DNA from: Paracoccus aminovorans
GTDB lineage: Bacteria > Pseudomonadota > Alphaproteobacteria > Rhodobacterales > Rhodobacteraceae
Assembly (NCBI RefSeq): GCF_900005615.1
Contig: NZ_LN832559.1
Coordinates: forward strand, 2,200,837 to 2,264,836
Length of the DNA: 64,000 bases
Reading direction: 5' to 3'
The notes beneath the pieces were generated by a model that did not search any database, was not told the origin of the DNA, and saw only the letters and a program-made list of their open reading frames with translations. This document shows positions 7,486 through 15,972 of the stretch, in pieces. The stretch's first letter is position 1. Each line of letters starts with the position of its first letter. A program made the translations under genes and the position numbers.

Positions 7486-8645
7486 CAGGCGATCTCCATC
7501 AGTTGACGTCCGATCAACATCCGGCGGATTTCCGAAGTTCCGGCGCCGATCTCCATCAGCTTGGCGTCGCGGAACAGCCGCGAGACCACCGAATCGGCCA
7601 GGAAGCCGGCACCGCCCAGCGCCTGCACGGCCTGATGCGCCTGCGCCATGGCCTGTTCGCTGGCATAGAGCACCGCCCCCGCCGCGTCCTGCCGGGTGAC
7701 GCGACCGGCGTCGCAGGCCCGCGCCACCGCATAGACATAGGCCCGCGCCGTGTTCAGAGCGACATACATGTCGGCGACCTTGGCCTGCATCAGCTGGAAC
7801 GACCCGATCGGCCGGCCGAACTGCCGGCGTTCCTTGACATAGGGCATCACCTCGTCGAGGCAGGCGGCCATGATGCCGGTGCCGATCCCCGACAGCACCA
7901 CGCGTTCATAGTCGAGGCCGGACATCAGCACCCGCACCCCCTGCCCTTCGGCGCCCAGCACGTTCCCGGCCGGCACTTCGCAATCGCGGAACAGCAGTTC
8001 GCCGGTATTCGAGCCGCGCATGCCCAGCTTGTCGAAATGCGGGCCGGTCGAGAAGCCCGCCATGCCGCGGCCGACGATGAAGGCGGTGATGCCTTTCGAG
8101 CCCGCCTCGGGGTCGGTCCTGGCATAGACCACCAGCGTATCGGCGTCGGGGCCGTTGGTGATCCAGTATTTGCTGCCGTTCAGCACATAGCCCCCGCCCC
8201 GCCGTTCGGCGCGCAGGGTCATGCCGACCACGTCGCTGCCCGCGCCTTCCTCGGACATGGCCAGCGCGCCCACCGCGCGACCGCTGCACAGATCGGGCAG
8301 ATAGCGCCGGCGCTGCGCCTCGCTGCCGTTCAGCGTGATCTGGTTCACGCACAGGTTGGAATGCGCGCCATAGGACAGCGCGACCGAGGCCGAGGCGCGG
8401 GCGATCTCCTCGACCGCGACGACATGGGCCAGATAGCCCATCCCGCTGCCGCCGAATGCCTCGGGCACGGTGATGCCCAGCAGCCCCATCGCCCCCATCT
8501 CGGGCCATAATGCGTTCGGGAAAGCGTTCTTGCGGTCCAGATCGGCGGCGATGGGCTTCACCCGCTCCTGCGCCCAGCGGTGGACGGTCTCGCGCAGCGC
8601 GTTCACATCCTCGCCAAGGTCGAACTGCATGCCTGCGGTGAACAT
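7485..8645 (-). CDS. ivd: Isovaleryl-CoA dehydrogenase
   Basis: This 386-aa FAD enzyme of the acyl-CoA dehydrogenase family oxidises isovaleryl-CoA to 3-methylcrotonyl-CoA and passes electrons to ETF. Family motifs include ALAMSEEGAGSDVVGM, the flavin-binding YWITNG segment, and a C-terminal GTSEIRRMLIGRQ. The glutamate in LDYERVVLSG sits where isovaleryl-CoA dehydrogenases keep their catalytic base, which separates it from short- and medium-chain enzymes. A strong GGAGGAA ribosome site precedes the ATG. Just upstream is a TGAAC-N4-GTTCA palindrome that could be its operator. Two LprI-like genes follow directly. Confidence 0.95.
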   Translation of the reverse strand: MFTAGMQFDLGEDVNALRETVHRWAQERVKPIAADLDRKNAFPNALWPEMGAMGLLGITVPEAFGGSGMGYLAHVVAVEEIARASASVALSYGAHSNLCVNQITLNGSEAQRRRYLPDLCSGRAVGALAMSEEGAGSDVVGMTLRAERRGGGYVLNGSKYWITNGPDADTLVVYARTDPEAGSKGITAFIVGRGMAGFSTGPHFDKLGMRGSNTGELLFRDCEVPAGNVLGAEGQGVRVLMSGLDYERVVLSGIGTGIMAACLDEVMPYVKERRQFGRPIGSFQLMQAKVADMYVALNTARAYVYAVARACDAGRVTRQDAAGAVLYASEQAMAQAHQAVQALGGAGFLADSVVSRLFRDAKLMEIGAGTSEIRRMLIGRQLMEIA

Positions 8646-8664
8646 CGGCTTCCTCCCGCCTTAT

Positions 8665-8678
8665 TGAACGCATGTTCA
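8665..8678. promoter_or_regulatory. Palindrome TGAAC-N4-GTTCA upstream of isovaleryl-CoA dehydrogenase
   Basis: TGAACGCATGTTCA, flanked by AT and TT, is a perfect 5-bp-arm inverted repeat about 20 bp upstream of the ivd ATG. This is the size and position of an operator for a TetR-type dimer, and TetR or MerR regulators commonly control branched-chain catabolic genes in proteobacteria. No such regulator gene is in the window, so the identity of the binder is open. Confidence 0.5.
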
Positions 8679-8791
8679 TTTATAGGACCATGCACGCGCC
8701 GCTGTGCCCGCGTCAAGCCTCGGATACGGTGCCTGTCCCGATCCTGCGCCCGAGCGGGCTTCGTTGACAAGCGCCCGAGGCCGCGCCATCC

Positions 8792-9352
8792 ATGCGGCCG
8801 ATGAGCTTCGCCCCCGATCCGACCCGGCTTCTGATCCTGCGCCATGCGCCCCTTGCCGCCCCGGGGCTGGCGGGGCGCCGCGACGTCGCGGCCGATTGCG
8901 GCGACCGCGCGGCGCTGGACTGGGCGGCGCGGGCGCTTGCCGGCGCGGAACGGATCTGGGCCAGCCCGGCGCTGCGCTGCCGGCAGACGGCACAGGCGCT
9001 GGGGCTTTCCCCCGACTATCACCCGGCGCTGTGGGAACAGGATTTCGGCGCCTGGGAAGCGCCCGGCGCCACCATCCCCGACCTCGGCCCGCTGCCGCCC
9101 GAGGCCCTGGCCGCCGCCCGTCCGCCAGGGGGCGAAAGCTTCCTCGACATGGCTGCCCGCGTGCAGCCGGTGCTGGAGGACGCAAGCGGCGTCACCGCAA
9201 TCATCGCCCATGCCGGCACGGTGCGCGCGGCGCTGGCGCTGGCCGTCGGCCCGGCGGCGCTGTCCTTTTCCGTCGCGCCGCTGTCGCTGACCATCCTGTC
9301 CCGCACCCCGGGCGGCTGGGCAGTCGAGGCCGTCAACAGGATCGCGCCGTGA
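8792..9352 (+). CDS. Histidine phosphatase family protein, probable alpha-ribazole phosphatase (CobC-like)
   Basis: A 186-aa protein of the phosphoglycerate-mutase-like superfamily: the phospho-acceptor motif LLILRHAPLAAPG, the second arginine in SPALRCRQTAQAL, the acid in WEQDFGAWE and the C-terminal IIAHAGTVRAAL. The usual RHG is RHA here, which also occurs in CobC-type enzymes. The cobD gene starts inside its stop codon (TGATG), so a role in late cobalamin assembly, dephosphorylating alpha-ribazole phosphate, is likely. A second ATG at 8801 is an alternative start; neither has a clear ribosome site. Confidence 0.78.
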   Translation: MRPMSFAPDPTRLLILRHAPLAAPGLAGRRDVAADCGDRAALDWAARALAGAERIWASPALRCRQTAQALGLSPDYHPALWEQDFGAWEAPGATIPDLGPLPPEALAAARPPGGESFLDMAARVQPVLEDASGVTAIIAHAGTVRAALALAVGPAALSFSVAPLSLTILSRTPGGWAVEAVNRIAP

Positions 9353-10284
9353 TGCAAGAGAGCCTGACCATCGCCCTGGTCGCGTTGCTGGCCGACGCCG
9401 CCCTGGGCTGGCCGGATGCGCTTTATCGCCGCATCGGCCATCCGGTGACCTGGCTCGGCCGGCTGATCGCGACGCTGGACCGGCGCTGGAACCGCGGTGG
9501 GCATCGCATCCTGCGCGGCGCGCTGGCGGTGCTGGTCACGGTCGCGGCGGCGGCGGTGCCGGCGGTCCTGCTGACGCGGGCGCTGATGCCGCTGCCCTTC
9601 GGCCCGGTGCTGCTGGGCCTGCTGGCCTGGCCGCTGGTCGCCACCCGCTCGCTTGACGACCACGTCGCGGCGGTGGCGCGGCCGCTGGCGGCGGGGGACA
9701 TCCCGGCCGCGAAGGCGGCGGCGGCGATGATCGTCGGCCGCGATCTCGACGACCGGCCCGCGCCCATCGCCCGCGCCGCGCTGGAAAGCCTGGCCGAAAA
9801 CACCTCGGACGGCGTGGTCGCGCCGATCTTCTGGGCAGCGGTGGCGGGATTGCCGGGCATCGCCGCCTACAAGGCCATCAACACGCTCGATTCGATGATC
9901 GGCCACATGAGCGAACGCCACGCGCTGTTCGGCCGGGTGGCGGCGCGGCTGGACGACCTGGTGAACCTGCCCGCCTCGCGGCTGACGGCAGCGCTGTTTC
10001 TGCTGGCGGCGCCGCCGAACAAAGGCCGTGCCCTGCGGGTGATCCGCCGCGACGCCCGACGCCACCGCTCGCCCAATGCCGGCTGGCCCGAGGCGGCCAT
10101 GGCCGGCGCGCTGGACGTGCGGCTGTCAGGCCCCCGCCGCTATCACGGCGTCGAGACGCCCGAACCCTGGCTGAACGAGGACGCCCGCGACCCCGCGCCC
10201 CGCGACCTGCAGGCGGGCCTGCGGCTTTACCGCCGCGCCATGCTGATTCTGGGGATGGGGCTGACGGCGCTGCTGGCGCTCTAG
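9352..10284 (+). CDS. cobD: Adenosylcobinamide-phosphate synthase, membrane protein
   Basis: A 310-aa CobD/CbiB homologue. The first segment (DAALGWPDALYRRIGHPVTW) matches the family start LxxDxxxGdP..HPV, and ALESLAENTSDGVVAPIFWA, YKAINTLDSMIGH and RDARRHRSPNAGWPEAAMAG are hallmark motifs. Several hydrophobic segments indicate an integral membrane protein. It joins the aminopropanol (phosphate) arm to adenosylcobyric acid. The ATG overlaps the preceding phosphatase stop; a longer frame from 8704 is a shadow of that gene. The TAG stop is the first three bases of an IS-like relic (10282-10435). Confidence 0.94.
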   Translation: MQESLTIALVALLADAALGWPDALYRRIGHPVTWLGRLIATLDRRWNRGGHRILRGALAVLVTVAAAAVPAVLLTRALMPLPFGPVLLGLLAWPLVATRSLDDHVAAVARPLAAGDIPAAKAAAAMIVGRDLDDRPAPIARAALESLAENTSDGVVAPIFWAAVAGLPGIAAYKAINTLDSMIGHMSERHALFGRVAARLDDLVNLPASRLTAALFLLAAPPNKGRALRVIRRDARRHRSPNAGWPEAAMAGALDVRLSGPRRYHGVETPEPWLNEDARDPAPRDLQAGLRLYRRAMLILGMGLTALLAL

Positions 10285-10435
10285 CAGGCCGCCGAAAAAG
10301 CCCGTGCGACAGCAGATCCGGGTCCAGGAACCGCGAAATCGTCCTCAGTTTGGACGGACACATCCCTCTTTCGGCCCGATTTCACCGAATTCCAGGACGA
10401 TTTCCGCGCCGGCACCCTAATCAAGCAGCCTGTTA
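10282..10435. mobile_element. 154-bp MITE-like relic with imperfect terminal repeats between cobD and hemC
   Basis: The segment begins TAGCAGGCCGCCGAAAAAG and ends, read from the other strand, TAACAGGCTGCTTGATTAG. The two ends match at about 9 of the first 12 positions, like terminal inverted repeats. Its left 55 bp resembles the sequence starting at 43526 (TAGCAGGCTGCCGGAGAA, then a shared CCGGG block), so it belongs to a repeat family, probably the ends of an IS (CAGGCTG termini recall IS1182-type elements, from memory). Both flanking genes stop within the terminal repeats: cobD with TAG and hemC with TAA. Confidence 0.6.
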
Positions 10436-11362
10436 GGACCAGTCGAAGAAATCCGAGGGCGCCCGGCCGCGCAGCTCTTCGGCCAGGTCGGTGCCCATGG
10501 CCGGACCGTCGCCGGCGGGGCCGATGCGCTCGCCCGCGATGACCGCGCTGCCGTCGGGGCGCAGGATCTCGCCCCGCAGCCGCAGCCGGCCGCCGTCCAG
10601 CTCCGCCAGCCCGGCGATGGGTGTCTGGCACGAGCCGTCGAGCCGTGCCAGGAAGGCGCGCTCGGCCGCGACCCGCAGCGCGCTGTCGCCGTCGCCGATC
10701 GCCGCCAGCAGCCCCGCCATCCGCGCGTCATCGCCGCGGCGCTCGACCCCGATGCAGCCCTGCGCCACCGCGGGCAGCATCTCGTCGGGCGAAACCGCGC
10801 CGCGCGCGACATGCAGCATGTCCAGCCGCGACAGGCCGGCCATGGCCAGAAAGGTCGCGACCGCGACACCTTCCTCCAGTTTTTTCAAGCGGGTCTGGAC
10901 GTTTCCCCGAAACTCTACCAGCGTCAGGTCGGGTCGCCGCGCCGCCAGCTGCGCCCGCCGCCGCAGACTCGAGGAACCGACGACAGCGCCTTGGGGAAGC
11001 TCGGAAATCCCGGCATAGGCACCCGAGACGAAGGCGTCCCGCACATCCTCGCGCGGCAGGTAGCAGTCGATCACCAGCCCCTCGGGCTGCACGGTCGGCA
11101 TGTCCTTCATGGAATGCACGGCGATGTCGATCTGGACCGAAAGCAGCGCATCCTCGATCTCGCGGGTGAACAGGCCCTTGCCGCCGATCTCTTTCAGCGG
11201 CCGGTCCAGCACACGGTCGCCGGTGGTCTTGATCACCACGATCTCGAATGCGTCGGCCGGCAGGCTATGGGCGGCGGCCAGCCGGTCGCGGGTCTCATGC
11301 GCCTGCGCCAAGGCCAGGGCCGAGCCGCGGGTGCCGATGCGGATGGGTTGGGTCTGGGTCAT
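10433..11362 (-). CDS. hemC: Hydroxymethylbilane synthase (porphobilinogen deaminase)
   Basis: This 309-aa cytosolic enzyme polymerises four porphobilinogen units to hydroxymethylbilane. It starts MTQTQPIRIGTRGSALALAQ and carries the conserved AVHSMKDMP, VGSSSLRRRAQL, EFRGNVQTRLKKL and the cofactor-attachment motif DGSCQTPIAGL with the dipyrromethane cysteine. A frame extending to 11455 is rejected, since the family begins just before IRIGTRGS. It diverges from hemE with 76 bp between the two starts. The product feeds uroporphyrinogen III, shared by haem and cobalamin synthesis, which fits the adjacent cobD. Confidence 0.96.
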   Translation of the reverse strand: MTQTQPIRIGTRGSALALAQAHETRDRLAAAHSLPADAFEIVVIKTTGDRVLDRPLKEIGGKGLFTREIEDALLSVQIDIAVHSMKDMPTVQPEGLVIDCYLPREDVRDAFVSGAYAGISELPQGAVVGSSSLRRRAQLAARRPDLTLVEFRGNVQTRLKKLEEGVAVATFLAMAGLSRLDMLHVARGAVSPDEMLPAVAQGCIGVERRGDDARMAGLLAAIGDGDSALRVAAERAFLARLDGSCQTPIAGLAELDGGRLRLRGEILRPDGSAVIAGERIGPAGDGPAMGTDLAEELRGRAPSDFFDWS

Positions 11363-11438
11363 GGCCAAGGGCTTAGCGCCCCCTCGCGCCCTTGACAACG
11401 GGGACAGTCCGGCCATGAAGATCGCCAAGAGGTGAACC

Positions 11439-12467
11439 ATGTCCCAGAAGACCATCCTGCGCGCGCTTGCGGGCGAGCGCCTGCCCGTGCCGCCGGTGTG
11501 GATGATGCGCCAGGCCGGGCGCTACCTGCCGGAATACCGCGCCACCCGCGCCCAGGCCGGCGACTTTTTGTCGCTGTGCTATACGCCCGACCTTGCCGCC
11601 GAGGTGACGCTGCAACCGATCCGCCGCTATGGCTTCGACGCCGCGATCCTGTTCGCGGACATCCTGCTGCTGCCGCAGGCGCTGGGGCTGGACCTGTGGT
11701 TCGTGACCGGCGAGGGCCCGCGCCTTTCCACCGTCACCAGCGCGGCCCAGGTGGCGGCGCTGAAGCCGACGGATGCGATCCACGACACCCTCGCCCCGGT
11801 CTATGAGACCGTGCGCATCCTCGCGCGCGCATTGCCGGCCGAGACCACGCTGATCGGCTTCGCCGGCGCCCCCTGGACCGTGGCGACCTACATGATCGCC
11901 GGCCGCGGCACCCCCGACCAGGCTCCGGCCCATGCCTTCAAGGCCGAGGACCGCGCCGCCTTCTCGGCCCTGATCGACCGCATCACAGAGGCGACCATCG
12001 ACTATCTCTCGGCCCAGATCGAGGCCGGGGCCGAGGTGGTCAAGCTGTTCGACAGTTGGGCCGGTTCGCTGAAAGGCGCCGATTTCGACGATTTCGCCTT
12101 GGCCCCCACGCGGCGCATCATCGCGGCGCTGAAGGCCCGCCATCCGGGCATCCCGGTCATCGCCTTCCCGCGCGAGGCCGGACCGCGCTATGCCGGCTTC
12201 GCCCGCGCCACCGGTGCCGATTGCGTGGCGCTGGACAACTCCGTTTCCGCCGACTGGGCGGCGGCCGAGGTGCAGAAGGACGGCTGCGTGCAGGGCAATC
12301 TCGACCCGCGGCTGATGGTGACGGGCGGCGACGCGCTGGTGGCCGAGACGCGCCGCATCGTGGCCGCCTTCTCGGGCGGGCCGCATATCTTCAACCTCGG
12401 CCATGGCATCACACCCGAAGCCGACCCCGAAAACGTCGCCCGCATGCTGGAGGCGATCCGGGGCTGA
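11439..12467 (+). CDS. hemE: Uroporphyrinogen decarboxylase
   Basis: A 342-aa enzyme that decarboxylates the four acetate side chains of uroporphyrinogen III to give coproporphyrinogen III. The N-terminal signature [17 protein letters not shown] and the internal [13 protein letters not shown] and FNLGHGI motifs are intact. An AGAGGTGA ribosome site lies directly before the ATG and a TTGACA hexamer near 11391 is a candidate -35 element in the hemC-hemE divergent region. Its stop overlaps the start of the DMT transporter gene. Confidence 0.97.
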   Translation: MSQKTILRALAGERLPVPPVWMMRQAGRYLPEYRATRAQAGDFLSLCYTPDLAAEVTLQPIRRYGFDAAILFADILLLPQALGLDLWFVTGEGPRLSTVTSAAQVAALKPTDAIHDTLAPVYETVRILARALPAETTLIGFAGAPWTVATYMIAGRGTPDQAPAHAFKAEDRAAFSALIDRITEATIDYLSAQIEAGAEVVKLFDSWAGSLKGADFDDFALAPTRRIIAALKARHPGIPVIAFPREAGPRYAGFARATGADCVALDNSVSADWAAAEVQKDGCVQGNLDPRLMVTGGDALVAETRRIVAAFSGGPHIFNLGHGITPEADPENVARMLEAIRG

Positions 12468-13342
12468 TGGGCTGGATCATCGCCACGCTGATCGCAGCGG
12501 CGGCCCAGACCGGCCGCAATGCGGCCCAGCGCCGACTGACGGCCGAACTGGGGACCATGGGTGCGACGGCGGTGCGCTTTCTGTTCGGACTGCCCTTCGC
12601 CGCGCTGCTGCTGGCGGTGCTGGCGACCCTCACGCCGGTCCCCATGCCCGGAGCGGCCAGCCTCGGCTGGGCCACGCTGGGCGCCGTCTCGCAGATCGCG
12701 GCAACGGCGCTGATGCTGCTGACGATGGAAAGCCGCGGCTTCGGCGTCACCACGGCACTGATCAAGACCGAGCCGGTGACGCTGATGCTGATCGGGGCGC
12801 TGCTGCTGTCCGAACCGCTGGGTCCGCTGCGGATGGCCGCCATCGCCACCGCCACGCTGGGCGTGATGCTGATGTCGGGTGCCGACTGGCGCCGCGGCGG
12901 CTGGCGCGCGGCCGCCCTGGGCATCGCGGCGGGGGCGCTCTTCGGTCTCTCGGCCATCGGCTTTCGCGGCGCGATCCTGGCCCTCCCCTTCGGCGACGGC
13001 GCCTTGCGCGCGGCCACCGTCCTGGTGCTCAGCCTCTTGCTGCAAACCGCGATCATGCTCGCCTGGTTGGGCCTCGCCGACCGCCCGGCGCTGGCCGGCA
13101 TCGCCCGACACTGGCGCGGTTCGCTGGGCACGGGGGCATTGGGCGCGCTGGCCTCGCTGTTCTGGTTCATCGGCTTCGCGCTGACGGCAGCGGCCAATGT
13201 CCGCACGCTGGCACTGGTCGAGGTGGTGATGGCGCAACTCGTCTCGGGCCGGGTCTTCCGCGAGGGCGCCTCGCGCCGGCAACGCGCCGGAATGGCGCTG
13301 ATCGTGCTGGGCGTGGCGGCGCTGATCGCGGTCAGCAGATAG
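12467..13342 (+). CDS. DMT/EamA-family membrane transporter
   Basis: A 291-aa protein made almost wholly of hydrophobic segments, with roughly ten predicted helices in two halves as in EamA transporters; FGVTTALIKTEPVTLMLIGA and NVRTLALVEVVMAQLVSG resemble the ends of each repeat. The ATG overlaps the hemE stop by one base (TGATG), implying translational coupling. Substrate cannot be assigned; export of a metabolite or amino acid is typical of the family. Longer reading frames reaching back into hemE are artefacts. Confidence 0.85.
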   Translation: MGWIIATLIAAAAQTGRNAAQRRLTAELGTMGATAVRFLFGLPFAALLLAVLATLTPVPMPGAASLGWATLGAVSQIAATALMLLTMESRGFGVTTALIKTEPVTLMLIGALLLSEPLGPLRMAAIATATLGVMLMSGADWRRGGWRAAALGIAAGALFGLSAIGFRGAILALPFGDGALRAATVLVLSLLLQTAIMLAWLGLADRPALAGIARHWRGSLGTGALGALASLFWFIGFALTAAANVRTLALVEVVMAQLVSGRVFREGASRRQRAGMALIVLGVAALIAVSR

Positions 13343-13369
13343 CGCAGCGACGGAGGCCAGGTCAGCATT

Positions 13370-13425
13370 GGGTATTTGTGAAACGGAAAGGAGGGCAAGC
13401 CGCTTTTTCCGTTTTACAAATACCC
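13370..13425. repeat. Large inverted repeat, GGGTATTTG type
   Basis: Left arm GGGTATTTGTGAAACGGAAA (13370-13389) and right arm, read on the other strand, GGGTATTTGTAAAACGGAAA (13406-13425) pair over 20 bp with one mismatch and a 16-base loop. It lies between two plus-strand genes and could form a strong RNA hairpin, though there is no classic T tract. The arm belongs to the window-wide GRGTATTTGKRRAACGRARA family. Confidence 0.85.
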
Positions 13426-13489
13426 ATTCGCAACGCTGGCTACAGCAACGGCCCTTTCCGCTTGCGCGCAAGGCGGGTAACAAGGCGCC

Positions 13490-15019
13490 ATGACCCTGCC
13501 TACCCTTTCTCCCGATCAGGCCGACGCCTGGGATGCCGTGGCCTCGACGCTGGAAGAGGCCGGGATCGACCTCGTTTCCGAGGAGATTTCACCGCCGGTC
13601 GAAGCCAAGGGCCGGGTGATGGCGGTGATCGGCAAGGCCGGCTCGGGCAAGACGCTGCTCTTGGCGGAACTAACCAAGGCGCTGCGGGCGGGCGGGGTCG
13701 ATCTGGTCTCGGGCGACTATGAGGGCAAGAAGCGCAAGGACCGCCGCACCGTCGCCATCCTGGCACCGACCAACAAGGCCGCCTTCGTGCTGCGCATGCG
13801 CGGCGTGCCGGCGACGACGATCCACCGCATCCTTTATACCCCGGTCTATGATCCCGATTACGAGCGCATCGCCGACTGGCTGACAGGGGCCGGCGAGCGG
13901 CCGAAGGTCGAAGGCGTGATCGAGGGCCTGACCGAGGCGGCGCTGGACCGGGCCAAGGCGTTCTATGACCAGCATGCCTCGATCCCCGGCGCGCTTGCCG
14001 CGGCGGGTCTGCGCAGCTCGGATTTCATCCGCGGCTGGAAGCGGCGCGAGGACGGGCTGGACGTGGGGCTGATAGACGAGGCCTCGATGCTGGACGAACG
14101 CCAGTTCGAGGACCTGCGCGAGATATTTCCGGTGCTGATCCTGTTCGGAGATCCGGCGCAGCTGGCGCCGGTCGGCCAGTCCGGGCAGATGGTCTTCGAC
14201 CGGCTGGCCGCGCCGCAGAAGCTGATCCTGAACCGCATCCACCGGCAGCAGGACGACAGCCCGATCCTGGACCTCGCCCATGCGCTGGCCGATCCGGCGC
14301 TGGAGTTCGACGCCTTCGAGCGCATGATCCGCGAGGCCGCCGCCCGCGACCCGCGCGTGATCTGGGCCGAGCGCGTGGAATCCGACCTGATGGCGCAAAG
14401 CCCGGTGCTGGTCTGGCGCAACGTCACCCGCATCAAGCTGATCCAGGCGTTCCGCTCGGCCTACGGCGCGCCGGGCGACGCGCTGCTGCCGGGCGAGCCC
14501 TTGATCTGCGACGGGCTGGAACTGCCCCTGAAGCACCGCAAGAAGCGCATCGACCTGGAAGCGCGGGGCCTCATCAAGGGCGCGCAAGTGGTCTATCTGG
14601 GACCGGGGCGCAAGCCCGGCTTTTCGCGGCTGCATGTGGTGGGCGCCGAGGACCCGCGGCTGTCCGCCGCCAGCATCGTCAAGATCGAGATGCCGGATGT
14701 CGAAGAGCCCTTTATCCCCTTCGCCGCGCGCATGGGCGCGACCTTCCTGCATGGCGCGGCGGTGACGATCCACAAGGCGCAAGGCAGCCAATGGCCCGAC
14801 GTGCAGGTCTTCGGCCCCGACATCAGCGCCGCCGCCTGGTCGGGGCGCAGCGAGGCCGGCATCGCGCTGTGGAAGCGGCTGGCCTATGTCGCCATCACCC
14901 GCGCGCAGGAGAGACTGCATTGGGTGGTAAAGCCGCGCCTTGCGCGGCCTTCGGCGCCGCTGGGAATCGACCATCTGGACGCGCCCGCCGCTACGCTGCA
15001 GCTGGCGGCCGAGGCCTAG
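13490..15019 (+). CDS. RecD/exonuclease V-like ATP-dependent DNA helicase
   Basis: A 509-aa superfamily 1B helicase. It has a Walker A GKAGSGKT (residues 48-55), motif Ib-like LAPTNKAAFVLR, a Walker B variant LIDEASML (DEAS at 196-199), the motif III segment LFGDPAQLAPVGQSG, motif V VTIHKAQGSQW and motif VI YVAITRAQERL. This resembles viral RecD-like helicases of about 500 aa rather than the RecD subunit of RecBCD, and no recB or recC is nearby. It probably unwinds DNA in repair or recombination. It converges with the EcsC-like gene, the two stop codons sharing the palindrome CTAG. Confidence 0.88.
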   Translation: MTLPTLSPDQADAWDAVASTLEEAGIDLVSEEISPPVEAKGRVMAVIGKAGSGKTLLLAELTKALRAGGVDLVSGDYEGKKRKDRRTVAILAPTNKAAFVLRMRGVPATTIHRILYTPVYDPDYERIADWLTGAGERPKVEGVIEGLTEAALDRAKAFYDQHASIPGALAAAGLRSSDFIRGWKRREDGLDVGLIDEASMLDERQFEDLREIFPVLILFGDPAQLAPVGQSGQMVFDRLAAPQKLILNRIHRQQDDSPILDLAHALADPALEFDAFERMIREAAARDPRVIWAERVESDLMAQSPVLVWRNVTRIKLIQAFRSAYGAPGDALLPGEPLICDGLELPLKHRKKRIDLEARGLIKGAQVVYLGPGRKPGFSRLHVVGAEDPRLSAASIVKIEMPDVEEPFIPFAARMGATFLHGAAVTIHKAQGSQWPDVQVFGPDISAAAWSGRSEAGIALWKRLAYVAITRAQERLHWVVKPRLARPSAPLGIDHLDAPAATLQLAAEA

Positions 15020-15837
15020 CGCCGTCCCATCAGCTTGCGCGCCGTCCGGTTCGGGGCCAGCTGGACCATGCGCAGCTCCAGCGCCTCGGCCAGCGCCTCG
15101 CGCGGGATGCCGGTTTCCTGCGACAGCCGCAGCAGGCCGAAATGCACCCGGGCCAGTTCCTGGTAGTAGCGGGTGAAATTGTAGTTGATCGTCGCCCCGG
15201 CCAGCGCGCCCAGCACAGGCACCGCCTGCGCCGCGAATTTCTGCGCGAGCGAGGCCGACAGCCGCGGTGCCACCCGCGCGATCAGCGCCTGCACCGAATG
15301 GCCGGTGATCGTCATCCGCGCGGTCAGCAGGCCGAGGTCGGTGCCGTCATCGTCCGACAACGGCCCGGCCGAGGCGAAGACATGCAGCGCCTCGTGCCGC
15401 GCCTGGTCCGAGGCCGGGTCGATGCCGTGCTCGGCGGCGATGTCCATGATCGCGCGCAGAAGCAGCGTCACCGTCACCGGCAGTTCCAGCATGGCGCCGC
15501 CGACCCCCGCCAGCCCGCCGACCGCCCCCGAGGTGGTGGACAGCAGCCGGTTGAACAGGTCGCCCCGCTCGCCCAGCACCCCGCGCGAACGCGATGCCGC
15601 GTCGAAGGCCCGGTTCAGCGCCGCCAGCGTGATGCGGTCCATGCGCCCGCGCAGGCCGGCGGGCAGCCGCTCGATCAGCCCCTCGGCCTTGCCGCCGATG
15701 GCGCCCATAAGCTCCATAGCGACGCCGCCGGCCGCCAGGTAGCGCCGGGCGAGACGGTCGATCTCGGCATGCACGGTCGGGTCGTCGATGGGGGGCAGCA
15801 CGTCCTGGCGGAGCGGGATGGGCGTGTTCTTGGTCAT
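15016..15837 (-). CDS. EcsC-family protein
   Basis: A 273-aa protein resembling EcsC, a family named after the third gene of a Bacillus ABC-transporter operon. Features are a central Gly/Ala-rich, partly membrane-seeking segment (LLSTTSGAVGGLAGVGGAML, LPVTVTLLLRAIMDIAAEHG) and a second hydrophobic stretch (AVPVLGALAGATINYNFTRYY). Function is not established in this class. The start at 15837 gives MTKNTPIPLRQ; an ATG at 15861 would add eight residues (MNFRDLPR), and neither has a convincing ribosome site. Confidence 0.75.
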   Translation of the reverse strand: MTKNTPIPLRQDVLPPIDDPTVHAEIDRLARRYLAAGGVAMELMGAIGGKAEGLIERLPAGLRGRMDRITLAALNRAFDAASRSRGVLGERGDLFNRLLSTTSGAVGGLAGVGGAMLELPVTVTLLLRAIMDIAAEHGIDPASDQARHEALHVFASAGPLSDDDGTDLGLLTARMTITGHSVQALIARVAPRLSASLAQKFAAQAVPVLGALAGATINYNFTRYYQELARVHFGLLRLSQETGIPREALAEALELRMVQLAPNRTARKLMGRR

Positions 15838-15972
15838 GCGAGGCAGGTCCCGGAAATTCATGCGTCGGACGGAATATCGCCCGGCCAAGGAACCCGCCAG
15901 CCCCGTGACGGGTTCCGGCAGGCCGATGAAAACCCGCCCGCATGCTCGGGTCGGAACGAAAGGAATCACCGC

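Noticed and set aside
8646..8791. Cobalamin riboswitch upstream of the CobC/CobD genes
   Set aside because: No B12-box-like sequence or plausible fold was seen in the 146 bp before the phosphatase gene.
8704..9351. An N-terminal extension of CobD by 216 codons
   Set aside because: The extension is an Arg/Ala/Pro-rich shadow of the phosphatase gene; CobD homology begins exactly at the ATG at 9352, overlapping the phosphatase stop.
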